Positions 54,354-61,697 of a stretch of 64,000 bases of DNA are shown in pieces. Numbering within the stretch: position 1 is the first letter of the stretch; every line of letters begins with the position of its first letter. The notes beneath the pieces were generated by a model. It was not told the origin of the DNA. It did not search any database and was given only the letters and a program-made list of their open reading frames with translations. Source of the stretch: Terriglobales bacterium (GTDB lineage: Bacteria > Acidobacteriota > Terriglobia > Terriglobales > Acidobacteriaceae); the NCBI GenBank assembly GCA_035764005.1, contig DASTZZ010000019.1:124001-188000 (forward strand), given 5' to 3'. The position numbers and the translations under genes were made by a program.

Positions 54354-54989
54354 TTAGAGCAGCGTACATGCCTCTTTAAACTCGAGCCGCGGAGCGCGAG
54401 GAAAGAGCTTCGCGTCATCGCCATAGCCAAGATTGCAAAGGAAATTCGACTTCACGTGACCAGCAGGGAAAAACTCCTGCTCACATCCTTCGCATTCTTT
54501 GCCGCTGCCGAAAAACTCCTCGTCGAGTTTCGCATTATCGAATCCAGACATTGGACCGCAGTCGAGTCCCAACGCCCGTGCAGCAATGATTAAGTAAGCT
54601 CCCTGTAGTGATGAATTTCGCTTCGCAGTGACTTCGACCAATTGCGGATTGGCGGCAAACATGGCGCGCATTCCAGTATTGTGCGGAAAAAGCTTGGCCA
54701 GCTTTTCATAAAAAAGCAGATCGTAAGCGACGATCACGGTAACTGGTGCCGCCATTGTCTTGTCCACATTGCCCGGTGCGAGCGCAGGACCTAACCGCTC
54801 TTTGGCCTGGCGCGAGCGCACAAACACGAACCGCGCCGGATTCGAGTTCGAACTCGTCGGCCCCCATTTCATCAGCTCGTAGAGCTGCCGCAGCGTGTCG
54901 TCGGTGACAGGCTTATCCTGCCACCCGCTATAAGTTCGTGCGCTGCGAAATATCTGATCGAGCGCCGCGTCAGCCAGTACATGTTTCAT
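54354..54989 (-). CDS. Nitroreductase-family protein, RutE/HadB-like
   Basis: 211 aa from ATG 54989. FMN-binding fold: [40 protein letters not shown] (split) near the start and [20 protein letters not shown]. The text closely resembles the RutE type (putative malonic semialdehyde reductase) of the nitroreductase family; other rut genes are not present. The precise substrate is not known. A weak GGGGG ribosome site lies close upstream. Confidence 0.85.
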   Translation of the reverse strand: MKHVLADAALDQIFRSARTYSGWQDKPVTDDTLRQLYELMKWGPTSSNSNPARFVFVRSRQAKERLGPALAPGNVDKTMAAPVTVIVAYDLLFYEKLAKLFPHNTGMRAMFAANPQLVEVTAKRNSSLQGAYLIIAARALGLDCGPMSGFDNAKLDEEFFGSGKECEGCEQEFFPAGHVKSNFLCNLGYGDDAKLFPRAPRLEFKEACTLL

Positions 54990-55087
54990 GCATTCCCCCG
55001 CTCTGCTGATTTTAAGCAACCGGACGGACACTACAGCATTTTTGCCGTTACTGTAGACCACTCTCGGAAATGTCGAATTCCTCTTTG

Positions 55088-55258
55088 CATTGTCATCCTT
55101 CGGAGCGCGAGGTCCCAGCGTAGGGAGTCAACGATCCTGGGTTTGCGCTCCGGGGGATCTGCTGTTCCTCGCGTTACCAAGAACAGCAGGTTCCCCGCGG
55201 CGCAAAGCAAAAGCAGGAAGACCGGTTCTCTTTCGCGGCGGCGCGAGGAATGACAATG
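55088..55258. repeat. Repeat element with CATTGTCAT ends (family E)
   Basis: The ends CATTGTCAT and ATGACAATG are inverted. Inside lies CTGCTGTTC mirrored by GAACAGCAG, plus GAGCGCGAGG and CGGCGCGAGG words. It resembles the TGTCATCCTGAG-type intergenic repeats common in these genomes. A second, related element is at 60215-60339. It fills the gap between the nitroreductase and coiled-coil genes. Confidence 0.6.
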
Positions 55259-55435
55259 TCAAAGAAGCAGCGTTTCTGCTGGACTCCATCGGTTCATAGG
55301 TTCTAGAAAAATGCTCTAGTGCCTGCACGGGCTCTTTCTGCAGAATGCTGGATTGCAAAACGGAACGCGGCTGCGCTTCTTGCGGCCCCCTCGGGCCTGC
55401 ATTTTGGCGGGAATTCCTTTTGATCTCGAAAAGCT

Positions 55436-55984
55436 TCAGTCGTAGATCGCGCTGCCGTAGCCAGCTTTGCGCGCGGTGTCCTGAAGGTCTTTTAGCTCAT
55501 CCTGTTGCTCTTGAAGAACGCCTTTGAGGCGGTTCACTTCCTGCTCTTTTCTCTTCTGCGCCTCGTTGTATTCGGGAGCATTGGTGTAGATGTTGCGATT
55601 GTTTTGAACGTAGTTAACCGTCGACTGCAGCTTGGTGATTTCGGCTTGAATTTCGGCAATGGCCTGCTTCTTGTCCTGAATAGCGGCTTTGAGCTCCTCA
55701 GCTGATGGCTGGCCGTTTTTGTCCGCTTGTTCTGCGCTTGCCGAGGGCTTCTGTTTCACGGTCTTCTTCTTTTGCGAGTCGTCGGAGCTGGTGTCAGTTG
55801 AATGATCGGCAGTGCTGAGGTCATCATTCGTAAGCACCTTGTTTGTGGTAGTGGCCTGCTGCTTGTTTTTTTCGCACTGCTGCCGGGCGATGTCACCGAG
55901 GGATTGCGCGCAGACGCTCTGGGCCAGCAAGACTGAAGCTACAGCCGACAACACTGCCAACGAAGACTTGATTTGCACCCTCAT
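55436..55984 (-). CDS. Secreted coiled-coil protein, unknown
   Basis: 182 aa from the ATG at 55984. AAGGA lies 3 bases upstream, and the ATGA there overlaps the PilZ-gene stop. Signal peptide ends near SVCAQS. A Ser/Thr/Lys-rich linker (about 35-80) is followed by a long coiled coil (LKAAIQDKKQAIAEIQAEIT, QEQQDELKDLQDTARKAG). No domain recognised. Because it is co-translated with the PilZ protein, it may form part of a c-di-GMP-regulated envelope function. Confidence 0.6.
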   Translation of the reverse strand: MRVQIKSSLAVLSAVASVLLAQSVCAQSLGDIARQQCEKNKQQATTTNKVLTNDDLSTADHSTDTSSDDSQKKKTVKQKPSASAEQADKNGQPSAEELKAAIQDKKQAIAEIQAEITKLQSTVNYVQNNRNIYTNAPEYNEAQKRKEQEVNRLKGVLQEQQDELKDLQDTARKAGYGSAIYD

Positions 55985-56817
55985 GCTTCCTTGTCCAGGC
56001 TCGCGCTTACCAGGCTTCCTTTTGAACGCACTTGAATATCGAAGAAATCTTCCCATGTCATAGTGAGACTTCGATCGAACCAGGCACGAATCTCATCGAG
56101 AATTTGCGTATCGGTGGCCGAACCTTGTCGATTCCGTCCTTCGGATTGCGTGCTCTGCGAGAGACGCTGTACCGCCTTCTTCACTCGCAGTTCACATTCT
56201 TTTTCGAGAGTCGTGAACATGATTCCCATTCCATGTCCATCGTCGGAAGCGCGGACTTCGCCCTGCGCGGGAATTTTCATTCCATAGAGATGAAGGATCA
56301 ACTGCACGCGTGTGTAGCGCGGGAGGGGAAATTTTGTACTGACATAGCACCCGCCGAGACTGATGTTATCGAGTGCTCCCGAAATGGGAGAGGCACTCTG
56401 ATCGGTCCAGTATTGGACGCCGCGATCGCAATCGAACCGCCGAGCCGAGCGCCGGTCGTCTTTTTCTTCTTTGGTATTCGGTTGCCAGGTATCGATGTAG
56501 GCTCCGCCATCGATCTCGTTTTCGACGGCGGCGAATCTCTTTTCCGGTTCGAGCGTGCGCAAACCGATCTGGCCTTCGCGTGAGGTGCCCGGCGCTCCGA
56601 TCCAAACTATCTCGAAGCGTACGCGGTCCTTCTGATGCTCCAGGGTTAGCTCCTGGCCGACGTTCATGGTGAGGCTTTGGAGGCTGGTGATGCGGGCGCC
56701 CTTCGCACTGAGATCGAGCGTGCAGACAACGTGCCGGAAACTTCTCCCCTGCGCGTCACTACCCGATACGCGCACCGGCACTGCCAGAAAGCTCCGCTTC
56801 TCTCGTCGTCGCGACAT
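55981..56817 (-). CDS. Tandem PilZ-domain protein
   Basis: 278 aa from the ATG at 56817 (MSRRREKRSFLAVPVRV). Two PilZ units: the first has RREKR with LDLSAKGARI, the second DRRSARRFDCDRG with LDNISLGGCYV. The RxxxR and (D/N)xSxxG motifs are those used to bind c-di-GMP, so at least the second unit should bind it. A C-terminal helical region (about 215-278) could contact a partner. The stop overlaps the coiled-coil gene's start. Confidence 0.8.
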   Translation of the reverse strand: MSRRREKRSFLAVPVRVSGSDAQGRSFRHVVCTLDLSAKGARITSLQSLTMNVGQELTLEHQKDRVRFEIVWIGAPGTSREGQIGLRTLEPEKRFAAVENEIDGGAYIDTWQPNTKEEKDDRRSARRFDCDRGVQYWTDQSASPISGALDNISLGGCYVSTKFPLPRYTRVQLILHLYGMKIPAQGEVRASDDGHGMGIMFTTLEKECELRVKKAVQRLSQSTQSEGRNRQGSATDTQILDEIRAWFDRSLTMTWEDFFDIQVRSKGSLVSASLDKEA

Positions 56818-56941
56818 ACGGCGACCTAAGTATGGTACGTGGCACGAAGAATCAGTGAGATTACGGAGGTAATTAGGTGCTTGCCGTAGCAAGGGGAGCG
56901 GAATGAGCCATCTTCCCGAATTAAGAAATTCGCGAATATGA

Positions 56942-57163
56942 GTGCCGCGATTTGTGCGGCACGGATGGGACTAGCCCGGCATGAAATGCCCGGTTATTGC
57001 ATCACAGCTCGAGAGTCCCGCGATTTCGGCTGGACGGCCGGCTTTTCTCCGAGCGATCAGTAGACAGTCCTCCCGCAAAGTACGCGGGACTCATCGATCA
57101 ATTGCCCTTACCCGGCGTTGTCACGCCGGGCTATTCCCAAACGTGCCGCAGAAGATGCGGCAC
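56942..57163. repeat. Nested array of five hairpins upstream of the PilZ gene
   Basis: The outer pair are 7-bp GTGCCGC/GCGGCAC stems with 7-base loops at 56942-56962 and 57143-57163. Inside them GCCCGGC-type stems (56974-56994 and 57111-57130) and GAGTCCCGCG/CGCGGGACTC words (57012 and about 57082) are placed in mirror order. The whole 222-base stretch is therefore a nested palindrome of palindromes. No ORF. It may be a repeat cluster or a structured RNA. Confidence 0.6.
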
Positions 57164-57217
57164 TCTGTTGTTTATTCGCGATAGTGCTGATTCGGGATCA
57201 GCGCATCGAATTCCGCT

Positions 57218-57718
57218 TCACGCTGTAGTTCTGAGGAAATGTATGATGCCGACTACGACTACGACCGGCAGCACGACCACGATTGCGATTCCAACCAGCA
57301 GCACTAAAAAGAATAACCAATCTCTGGTAACCAGTCCGTGTCGAACCCCACCGCGATAGCGCACCAGCAGGTTGTAGTTCATGCGATTCGATTTCCAGAC
57401 GGTATCGAATACGTCGCCAAGAATTGGAATGGCCCCGAGCAGGGTATCAATGGCGATGTTTGCCACCATGCGCGAGAGTGCGATGCGGGGCAGTCCGCGC
57501 TGCCAGGCGGCAAAGACGATCAGAAATGAAAGCAGTCCGGTGATGATGTCACCCAGACCGGGAACGAGTCCGACGATCGGATCAAGGCCGAAGCGAATCT
57601 TCGTGCCCGGGATGTGGAAGATGTCGTCGAGCACGCTCGCGAGGTGATCGAGCTGCTCGTCGGTCAGGCCGCGAGGGACTTTAGGTGGAGACAGGATTTC
57701 AGGTTCGCTTGTGGCCAT
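57218..57718 (-). CDS. DUF4112-family membrane protein
   Basis: 166 aa. LASVLDDIFHIPGTKIRFGLDPIVGLVPGLGDIIT and ANIAIDTLLGAIPILGDVFDTVWKSNRMN (both split) are the DUF4112 hallmarks. Two or three hydrophobic segments, the last (LFFLVLLVGIAIVVVLPVVV) near the C-terminus. Function unknown. Alone on the reverse strand. Confidence 0.85.
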   Translation of the reverse strand: MATSEPEILSPPKVPRGLTDEQLDHLASVLDDIFHIPGTKIRFGLDPIVGLVPGLGDIITGLLSFLIVFAAWQRGLPRIALSRMVANIAIDTLLGAIPILGDVFDTVWKSNRMNYNLLVRYRGGVRHGLVTRDWLFFLVLLVGIAIVVVLPVVVVVGIIHFLRTTA

Positions 57719-58323
57719 GAGTCATTGTATGCAACCGATGTTCTTCTGATGGCGTAAATAGGAGAAAGAACTGGCAGAAGCAGCCTCGACGATCTGCCAA
57801 AGCTCAATTGGGCACAGCAGTGGGGTGTCGCGCTTGGCCCTGCCGACTGGGTCAAAGTAAAGAAAGCGTGTGCGGAAGCGGGCGACGCACGGGGAGGCTG
57901 TCCCAATTTGGAACGAAAGAATCGCTGCAAAATCCCTGATGTTTTTGCGCTCCGTCACGCAAACTGAAGCTAAGTCACTGGAAACGTTTGCCTTGCGTCG
58001 CCCACCTGATGAATCGCTGTTAATTCCCTGCCTGCGAGCAAAATCTTCAAAATCCGGGCAGAATCTGGCGATTTCTTGCCGCAAAAAGAAAAAATGGCTG
58101 TATTAATCGCTGTTCTTTCGGAATCTCCCAGGGCTGGCAGTAGTCATCTGCAGAAGCAAGGACTCTCTGAGAACTCGATTTTTCCCCCATCGTGGCGGGG
58201 TTGCCGTGTTGACACCCCCGCTCCATCCTCCTTATCCTTAAGTTTTGCCCTCCAGGTCGTATTCTGAGCTGTGCGCTCCCGCGTGAGCCGGCACCTGCTA
58301 ACGGAAGGCGAGGGTAGCTGGCG
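57719..58323 (+). other. Intergenic gap with the DUF177-rpmF-plsX promoter
   Basis: No convincing gene in 605 bases; the available frames are short and lack protein-like composition. The right end holds the promoter candidate at 58209-58238. Confidence 0.5.
58209..58238 (+). promoter_or_regulatory. Promoter candidate of the DUF177-rpmF-plsX operon
   Basis: TTGACA at 58209-58214, an 18-base spacer, then TATCCT at 58233-58238. It lies 86 bases before the DUF177 start and is the best sigma-70-like pair in the gap. Confidence 0.55.
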
Positions 58324-58872
58324 ATGTTCATCAGTCTTCAAGAGCTGGAAGTCAAGAAAGTCGAGTTTTCTCAGCAACTTGCGCCGGGGACTATCGATCT
58401 TGGCGCGGAGCTGCGGCAATCCGGAGTTCTGAACACTAAAGGACGCGCGGAGCTGCTGGAAGAGCACCGCGGCGGCAAGAATGTCGTTGAAGATATCCGC
58501 GTATTAGGCGATTTCTCGACCACCATCGAGGTTCGCTGTGCGCGCTGTGTCGATCCGGTTCCGACCAAGGTAGGCGGAGATTTCGATCTGCTCTATCGGC
58601 CGCTAGGGATCGACGCCGGCCACGACGAGCGCTCGATCTCGGAAGCGGAAACTGAGATCGGATACTACTCCGGTGACGGTATTCAGCTAGAAGACGTTCT
58701 GCGCGAGCAGATACTGCTGGCGCTTCCGGTGAAGGTCGTGTGCAGCGAGAGCTGTCGCGGCATCTGCGCCGGATGTGGAAGAAATTTGAATGTCGAGGCC
58801 TGCACTTGCGAAGAGCGCCCGAGCGATCCGCGCTGGGCGGCGCTGGCCGACATCAAAGACAAATTGAAATAA
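58324..58872 (+). CDS. DUF177 (YceD)-family protein
   Basis: 182 aa. The conserved VRCARCVDPVPTKV segment and C-terminal CRGICAGCGRNLNVEACTC with DPRWAALADIK are the DUF177 pattern, with Cys residues for zinc. In many bacteria this gene precedes rpmF and plsX, as here, and it has been linked to 23S rRNA maturation. GAGGGT is about 10 bases upstream of the ATG. Confidence 0.92.
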   Translation: MFISLQELEVKKVEFSQQLAPGTIDLGAELRQSGVLNTKGRAELLEEHRGGKNVVEDIRVLGDFSTTIEVRCARCVDPVPTKVGGDFDLLYRPLGIDAGHDERSISEAETEIGYYSGDGIQLEDVLREQILLALPVKVVCSESCRGICAGCGRNLNVEACTCEERPSDPRWAALADIKDKLK

Positions 58873-58887
58873 CTTAAGGAAAAGATC

Positions 58888-59073
58888 ATGCCGAATCCAA
58901 AACGGCGGCACTCCAAGGCTCGTACCGGACGTCGCCGCGCCCACGATTATCTCAGCGCCAACTCACTCTCCGAGTGTCCGAACTGTCATGAGAAGAAGAT
59001 GCCGCACCGTGCGTGTCCCAAATGTGGACACTACAAGGGTCGCGAGATCTTCGACACGGAAAAGGCTGGCTAA
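58888..59073 (+). CDS. rpmF: 50S ribosomal protein L32
   Basis: 61 aa. Starts MPNPKRRHSKARTGRRRAHD, and CPNCHEKKMPHRACPKCGHYKG carries the two CxxC pairs of the zinc-binding form of L32. It lies 15 bases after the DUF177 gene and 21 before plsX. AAGGA precedes the ATG by about 9 bases. Confidence 0.97.
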   Translation: MPNPKRRHSKARTGRRRAHDYLSANSLSECPNCHEKKMPHRACPKCGHYKGREIFDTEKAG

Positions 59074-59094
59074 GTTACAATCGCCCTTCCGCAG

Positions 59095-60165
59095 ATGCCA
59101 ACTGTAATCGCGGTCGATGCGATGGGCTCCGACCGGGCTCCCAAGCCCGAAGTGGAAGGGGCGATACTTGCCTGTCGTCATCATGATGTGCGCGTCCTGC
59201 TCGTCGGACGCGAGCCACAGATACGCGAAGAGCTCGAGCGGGAGATCGAGCGCCATCCCACTGTCCGCAATCTGCCGATTGAGATGATCCATGCCACTGA
59301 AGTAATCGGCATGGGCGAAAAGGCTGCGACGGCTGTGCGCAGCAAGCGGGATTCCTCCATGCGTGTCGGCCTGCGTCTCGTTCGCGAAGCACGTGCCGCA
59401 GGGTTCGTAACCGCCGGCAACACCGGGGCAGCGATGGCAACTGCGAAGATGGTGCTGGGCACGTTGCCTGGAGTCGATCGTCCCGCACTCGCTGCTGTTT
59501 TCCCTACGTCGGCCGGAAAAGCCGCTATCCTGCTTGACGTTGGCGCAAATGTCGATTGCAAGCCTCAGCACCTCGAGCAGTTCGCCATCATGGGCGAGAT
59601 CTACTCGCGCAGCATCTTCGGAATGAACAAGCCCAGAGTGGGACTGCTCTCGATCGGTGAAGAAGAGGGTAAAGGTAACGAACTGACGCGCGAGGCCTAC
59701 ACACTCTTGCGCCAGCTTCCGCTGAACTTCGCCGGCAACGTCGAAGGCCGCGATCTCTACAACGGCAGCGTCGATGTGATTGTTTGTGACGGTTTCATTG
59801 GGAATGTTGCACTAAAAGTCTCCGAAGGGTTGGTTTCTGCCGTCCGCTTCCTGTTGAAGGAGTCGCTTAAGTCGACGATCAGCTCACAAGTAGGATTCCT
59901 CCTCTCCCGCCGTGCTTTTGACGATTTCAAGAAACGTCTCGACTACGCCGAATACGGCGGCGCTCCCCTTTTGGGAATTAAGGGCATCTGCATCGTCGGC
60001 CACGGATCTTCTAACGCAACAGCAATCAAGAACGCAATCCGCGTTGCCGCGCAATTCGCCGAAACCCGTATCAACGATAAGATTGAAAAAGGCCTAAGCT
60101 CGCATCGTCCAAGACGCGAACCTCCCCCGTCAGACACAATCGAGGCAGGCAGCGCCCCGGTGTAA
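59095..60165 (+). CDS. plsX: Phosphate acyltransferase PlsX
   Basis: 356 aa. [20 protein letters not shown] at the start, [16 protein letters not shown], and [21 protein letters not shown] are the PlsX motifs. The enzyme makes acyl-phosphate from acyl-ACP as the first step of phospholipid synthesis with PlsY. Membrane-associated. The usual fabH does not follow; a repeat element and the AhpD-like gene come next. Confidence 0.95.
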   Translation: MPTVIAVDAMGSDRAPKPEVEGAILACRHHDVRVLLVGREPQIREELEREIERHPTVRNLPIEMIHATEVIGMGEKAATAVRSKRDSSMRVGLRLVREARAAGFVTAGNTGAAMATAKMVLGTLPGVDRPALAAVFPTSAGKAAILLDVGANVDCKPQHLEQFAIMGEIYSRSIFGMNKPRVGLLSIGEEEGKGNELTREAYTLLRQLPLNFAGNVEGRDLYNGSVDVIVCDGFIGNVALKVSEGLVSAVRFLLKESLKSTISSQVGFLLSRRAFDDFKKRLDYAEYGGAPLLGIKGICIVGHGSSNATAIKNAIRVAAQFAETRINDKIEKGLSSHRPRREPPPSDTIEAGSAPV

Positions 60166-60214
60166 TGATTTTTGATGTTGCCTTTGCTCTTGCTCTTACA
60201 AAGCGAACCCCAAC

Positions 60215-60339
60215 CGCAAGGTGCTTCGGCGTTCGCCTCAGCATGACAAAGTTTTTATTTACTTCACGAAATTCTGTTTACATTTACGCCTTGTCATCCT
60301 GAGCCAAGGAGCAAAGCGACGCAGGCGAAGGACCTTGCG
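60215..60339. repeat. Repeat element with inverted CGCAAGGT ends (family E)
   Basis: CGCAAGGTGCTTCGGCGTTC...AGCATGACAAA on the left faces TTGTCATCCTGAGCC...GAAGGACCTTGCG on the right. The TTGTCATCCTGAG word is typical of intergenic repeats of these genomes. No ORF. It lies between plsX and the AhpD-like gene. Confidence 0.65.
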
Positions 60340-60446
60340 TTTGCTTTTCACACGAACTCAGAACTGCTGCAGTTTTTTTTCGAGTCATGCAAACCGCCCC
60401 GCTCATCCACATAAGTGAACTAATACTTTTGTCGGAGTCTCTACAC

Positions 60447-60980
60447 ATGCCCAGAATGGTTGGCCTTGAACGAGGCGAAGCTCCTTGGCATCTGCGCTGG
60501 TTCTACGGGATGATGCGCAAGATGTTCGGCAAAGATCTCACTCCAGCGAAGATTCAGATGCGCGTGCCCGGAATCGTTTGGGGCGGCATTGGAATGGAAA
60601 TGGCGCTGGGTCGCAAGCGCCGCGTCTCCCTGCGCTACGCTCAACTGGCAAAGATCAGGACGGCCGCTCGCATTGGCTGTCCGTTTTGAGTCGACATCAA
60701 TTCTGCCGTAGGCAGAAAAGCTGGACTTACTCCGGAGAAATTAGCTGCTATCCCTGGTAATGATCTCTCCGCGTTTACTGATGTTGAGCGGCTCGTGCTC
60801 GAACTTGCGGACGCAATGGCGTCAACGCCATCGAACGTCTCCGACGATCTCTACGCAAGGTTACGCGCGCAATTTTCAGAAGAACAATTGCTGGAACTCG
60901 GCGCGCAGATCGCCTTTGAGAACTTTCGCGCCAGGCTGAATCGAATCTACAACGCTGAGAGTGACCACCTGTATAGCTGA
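60447..60980 (+). CDS. Carboxymuconolactone decarboxylase/AhpD-like protein with in-frame TGA (candidate selenoprotein)
   Basis: Read through the TGA at 60687-60689, the frame gives 177 aa: MPRMVGLERGEAPWHLRWFY...ARIGCPF, then the TGA, then VDINSAVGRKAGLTPEKL... to a stop at 60978. The CMD/AhpD fold has a CxxC motif at this point (normally GCPxC), and the TGA occupies the second Cys, giving Cys-Pro-Phe-Sec. After the TGA the frame stays open for 96 codons of protein-like sequence with NDLSAFTDVERLVLELADA, a normal continuation of the family. A perfect hairpin follows the TGA (60701-60717). AhpD-like proteins use this motif to reduce peroxides or transfer thiols. The ATG at 60447 has GGAG 9 bases upstream. 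The alternative is a nonsense mutation, which needs one base change from TGC or TGT. Confidence 0.7.
60690..60720 (+). promoter_or_regulatory. SECIS-like hairpin just after the in-frame TGA
   Basis: TTCTGCC (60701-60707) and GGCAGAA (60711-60717) pair perfectly around a GTA loop. The stem starts 11 bases after the TGA and the loop 18 bases after it, inside the 16-37-base range I recall for bacterial SECIS apical loops. The loop starts with G, as the consensus asks. It lies inside the coding frame, as bacterial SECIS elements do. Confidence 0.55.
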
Positions 60981-61013
60981 GAACGCGGTTCGCCAGCATT
61001 TTTGAGAACCGTG

Positions 61014-61481
61014 TTATCCGCGAGGAAGCTGCTCATCCTCCGGCGCGGATTGCGCCTGCATGCGTTCCATGCTCAAACGCACAAGTCTCTTCACAGCGCC
61101 GAGGACCTGCGAGGGCTCCTTCTCGCTTACCATCCAATCGACGCCGGCTGGAATTCCCTCCCGTTTTGACACTCTGCCTTTCAGCAGGAGCAGTACCGGT
61201 GTGTGCGGCGCAACCATCTTTAGCGAGTGAGGCAATGACCAGTCCCCGTCCAGAGCCAGTGAGTCGCGATCAATCAGAGTGACGGCAATAGGATTGTGAA
61301 GACAGAGGGCCACTGCCTGGTCTGCAGTGGATGGAACGACAACCGTATAGCCTCTCTTCCGCAGGACCTGCTCAAGACCTTCATAACGCCCGCCCACGAC
61401 CAAAAGAATGATCGCGTTCTGAGGTTTGAACGCTTTCTTCGTTCCCACTCGCTTGAGCAGCTCCAAAGGAGGCATAAACAC
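61014..61481 (-). CDS. Receiver-like (response regulator-like) domain protein
   Basis: 155 aa. Alternating beta/alpha pattern (NAIILLVVGGRYEGLEQVLRKRGY, HNPIAVTLIDRDSLALDG, HTPVLLLLKGR, PAGVDWMVSEKEP) follows the CheY fold. An Asp stands in the phosphoacceptor place (LIDRD) and a Lys in LLLKG, but the first-strand acidic pair is absent (VVGG), so phosphorylation is doubtful. No output domain. Convergent with the AhpD-like gene. Confidence 0.6.
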   Translation of the reverse strand: MFMPPLELLKRVGTKKAFKPQNAIILLVVGGRYEGLEQVLRKRGYTVVVPSTADQAVALCLHNPIAVTLIDRDSLALDGDWSLPHSLKMVAPHTPVLLLLKGRVSKREGIPAGVDWMVSEKEPSQVLGAVKRLVRLSMERMQAQSAPEDEQLPRG

Positions 61482-61697
61482 ACCAAGGACGTCGATCGAA
61501 GTGGGCGAAGAAAGTATGACACACTCAGTGACTTAGCTGGAAGTACGGGCCAAGCGAGCGATGTACGCGAATGATTCCAAAAGCGCCGCAGATACCCCTA
61601 CACTTGTTTACCTTCCTGCATCTCCTCGCATGATCTAAAGACCGCGCACGCGGTGGGAACGGTCAGGCACGATCACGGTCAGGGATAGCTCGCGCAT

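Noticed and set aside
56942-57163. CRISPR-like array
   Set aside because: Units differ in sequence and are mirrored rather than directly repeated, spacers are irregular and no cas gene is near.
57722-58084. Reverse frame of 120 aa downstream of the DUF4112 start
   Set aside because: It has no recognisable motif, no ribosome site and unlikely composition; its span is upstream DNA of a reverse-strand gene.
60795-60980. Separate 61-aa gene downstream of the TGA
   Set aside because: It is in the same frame as the upstream part and reads as the second half of one CMD/AhpD protein.
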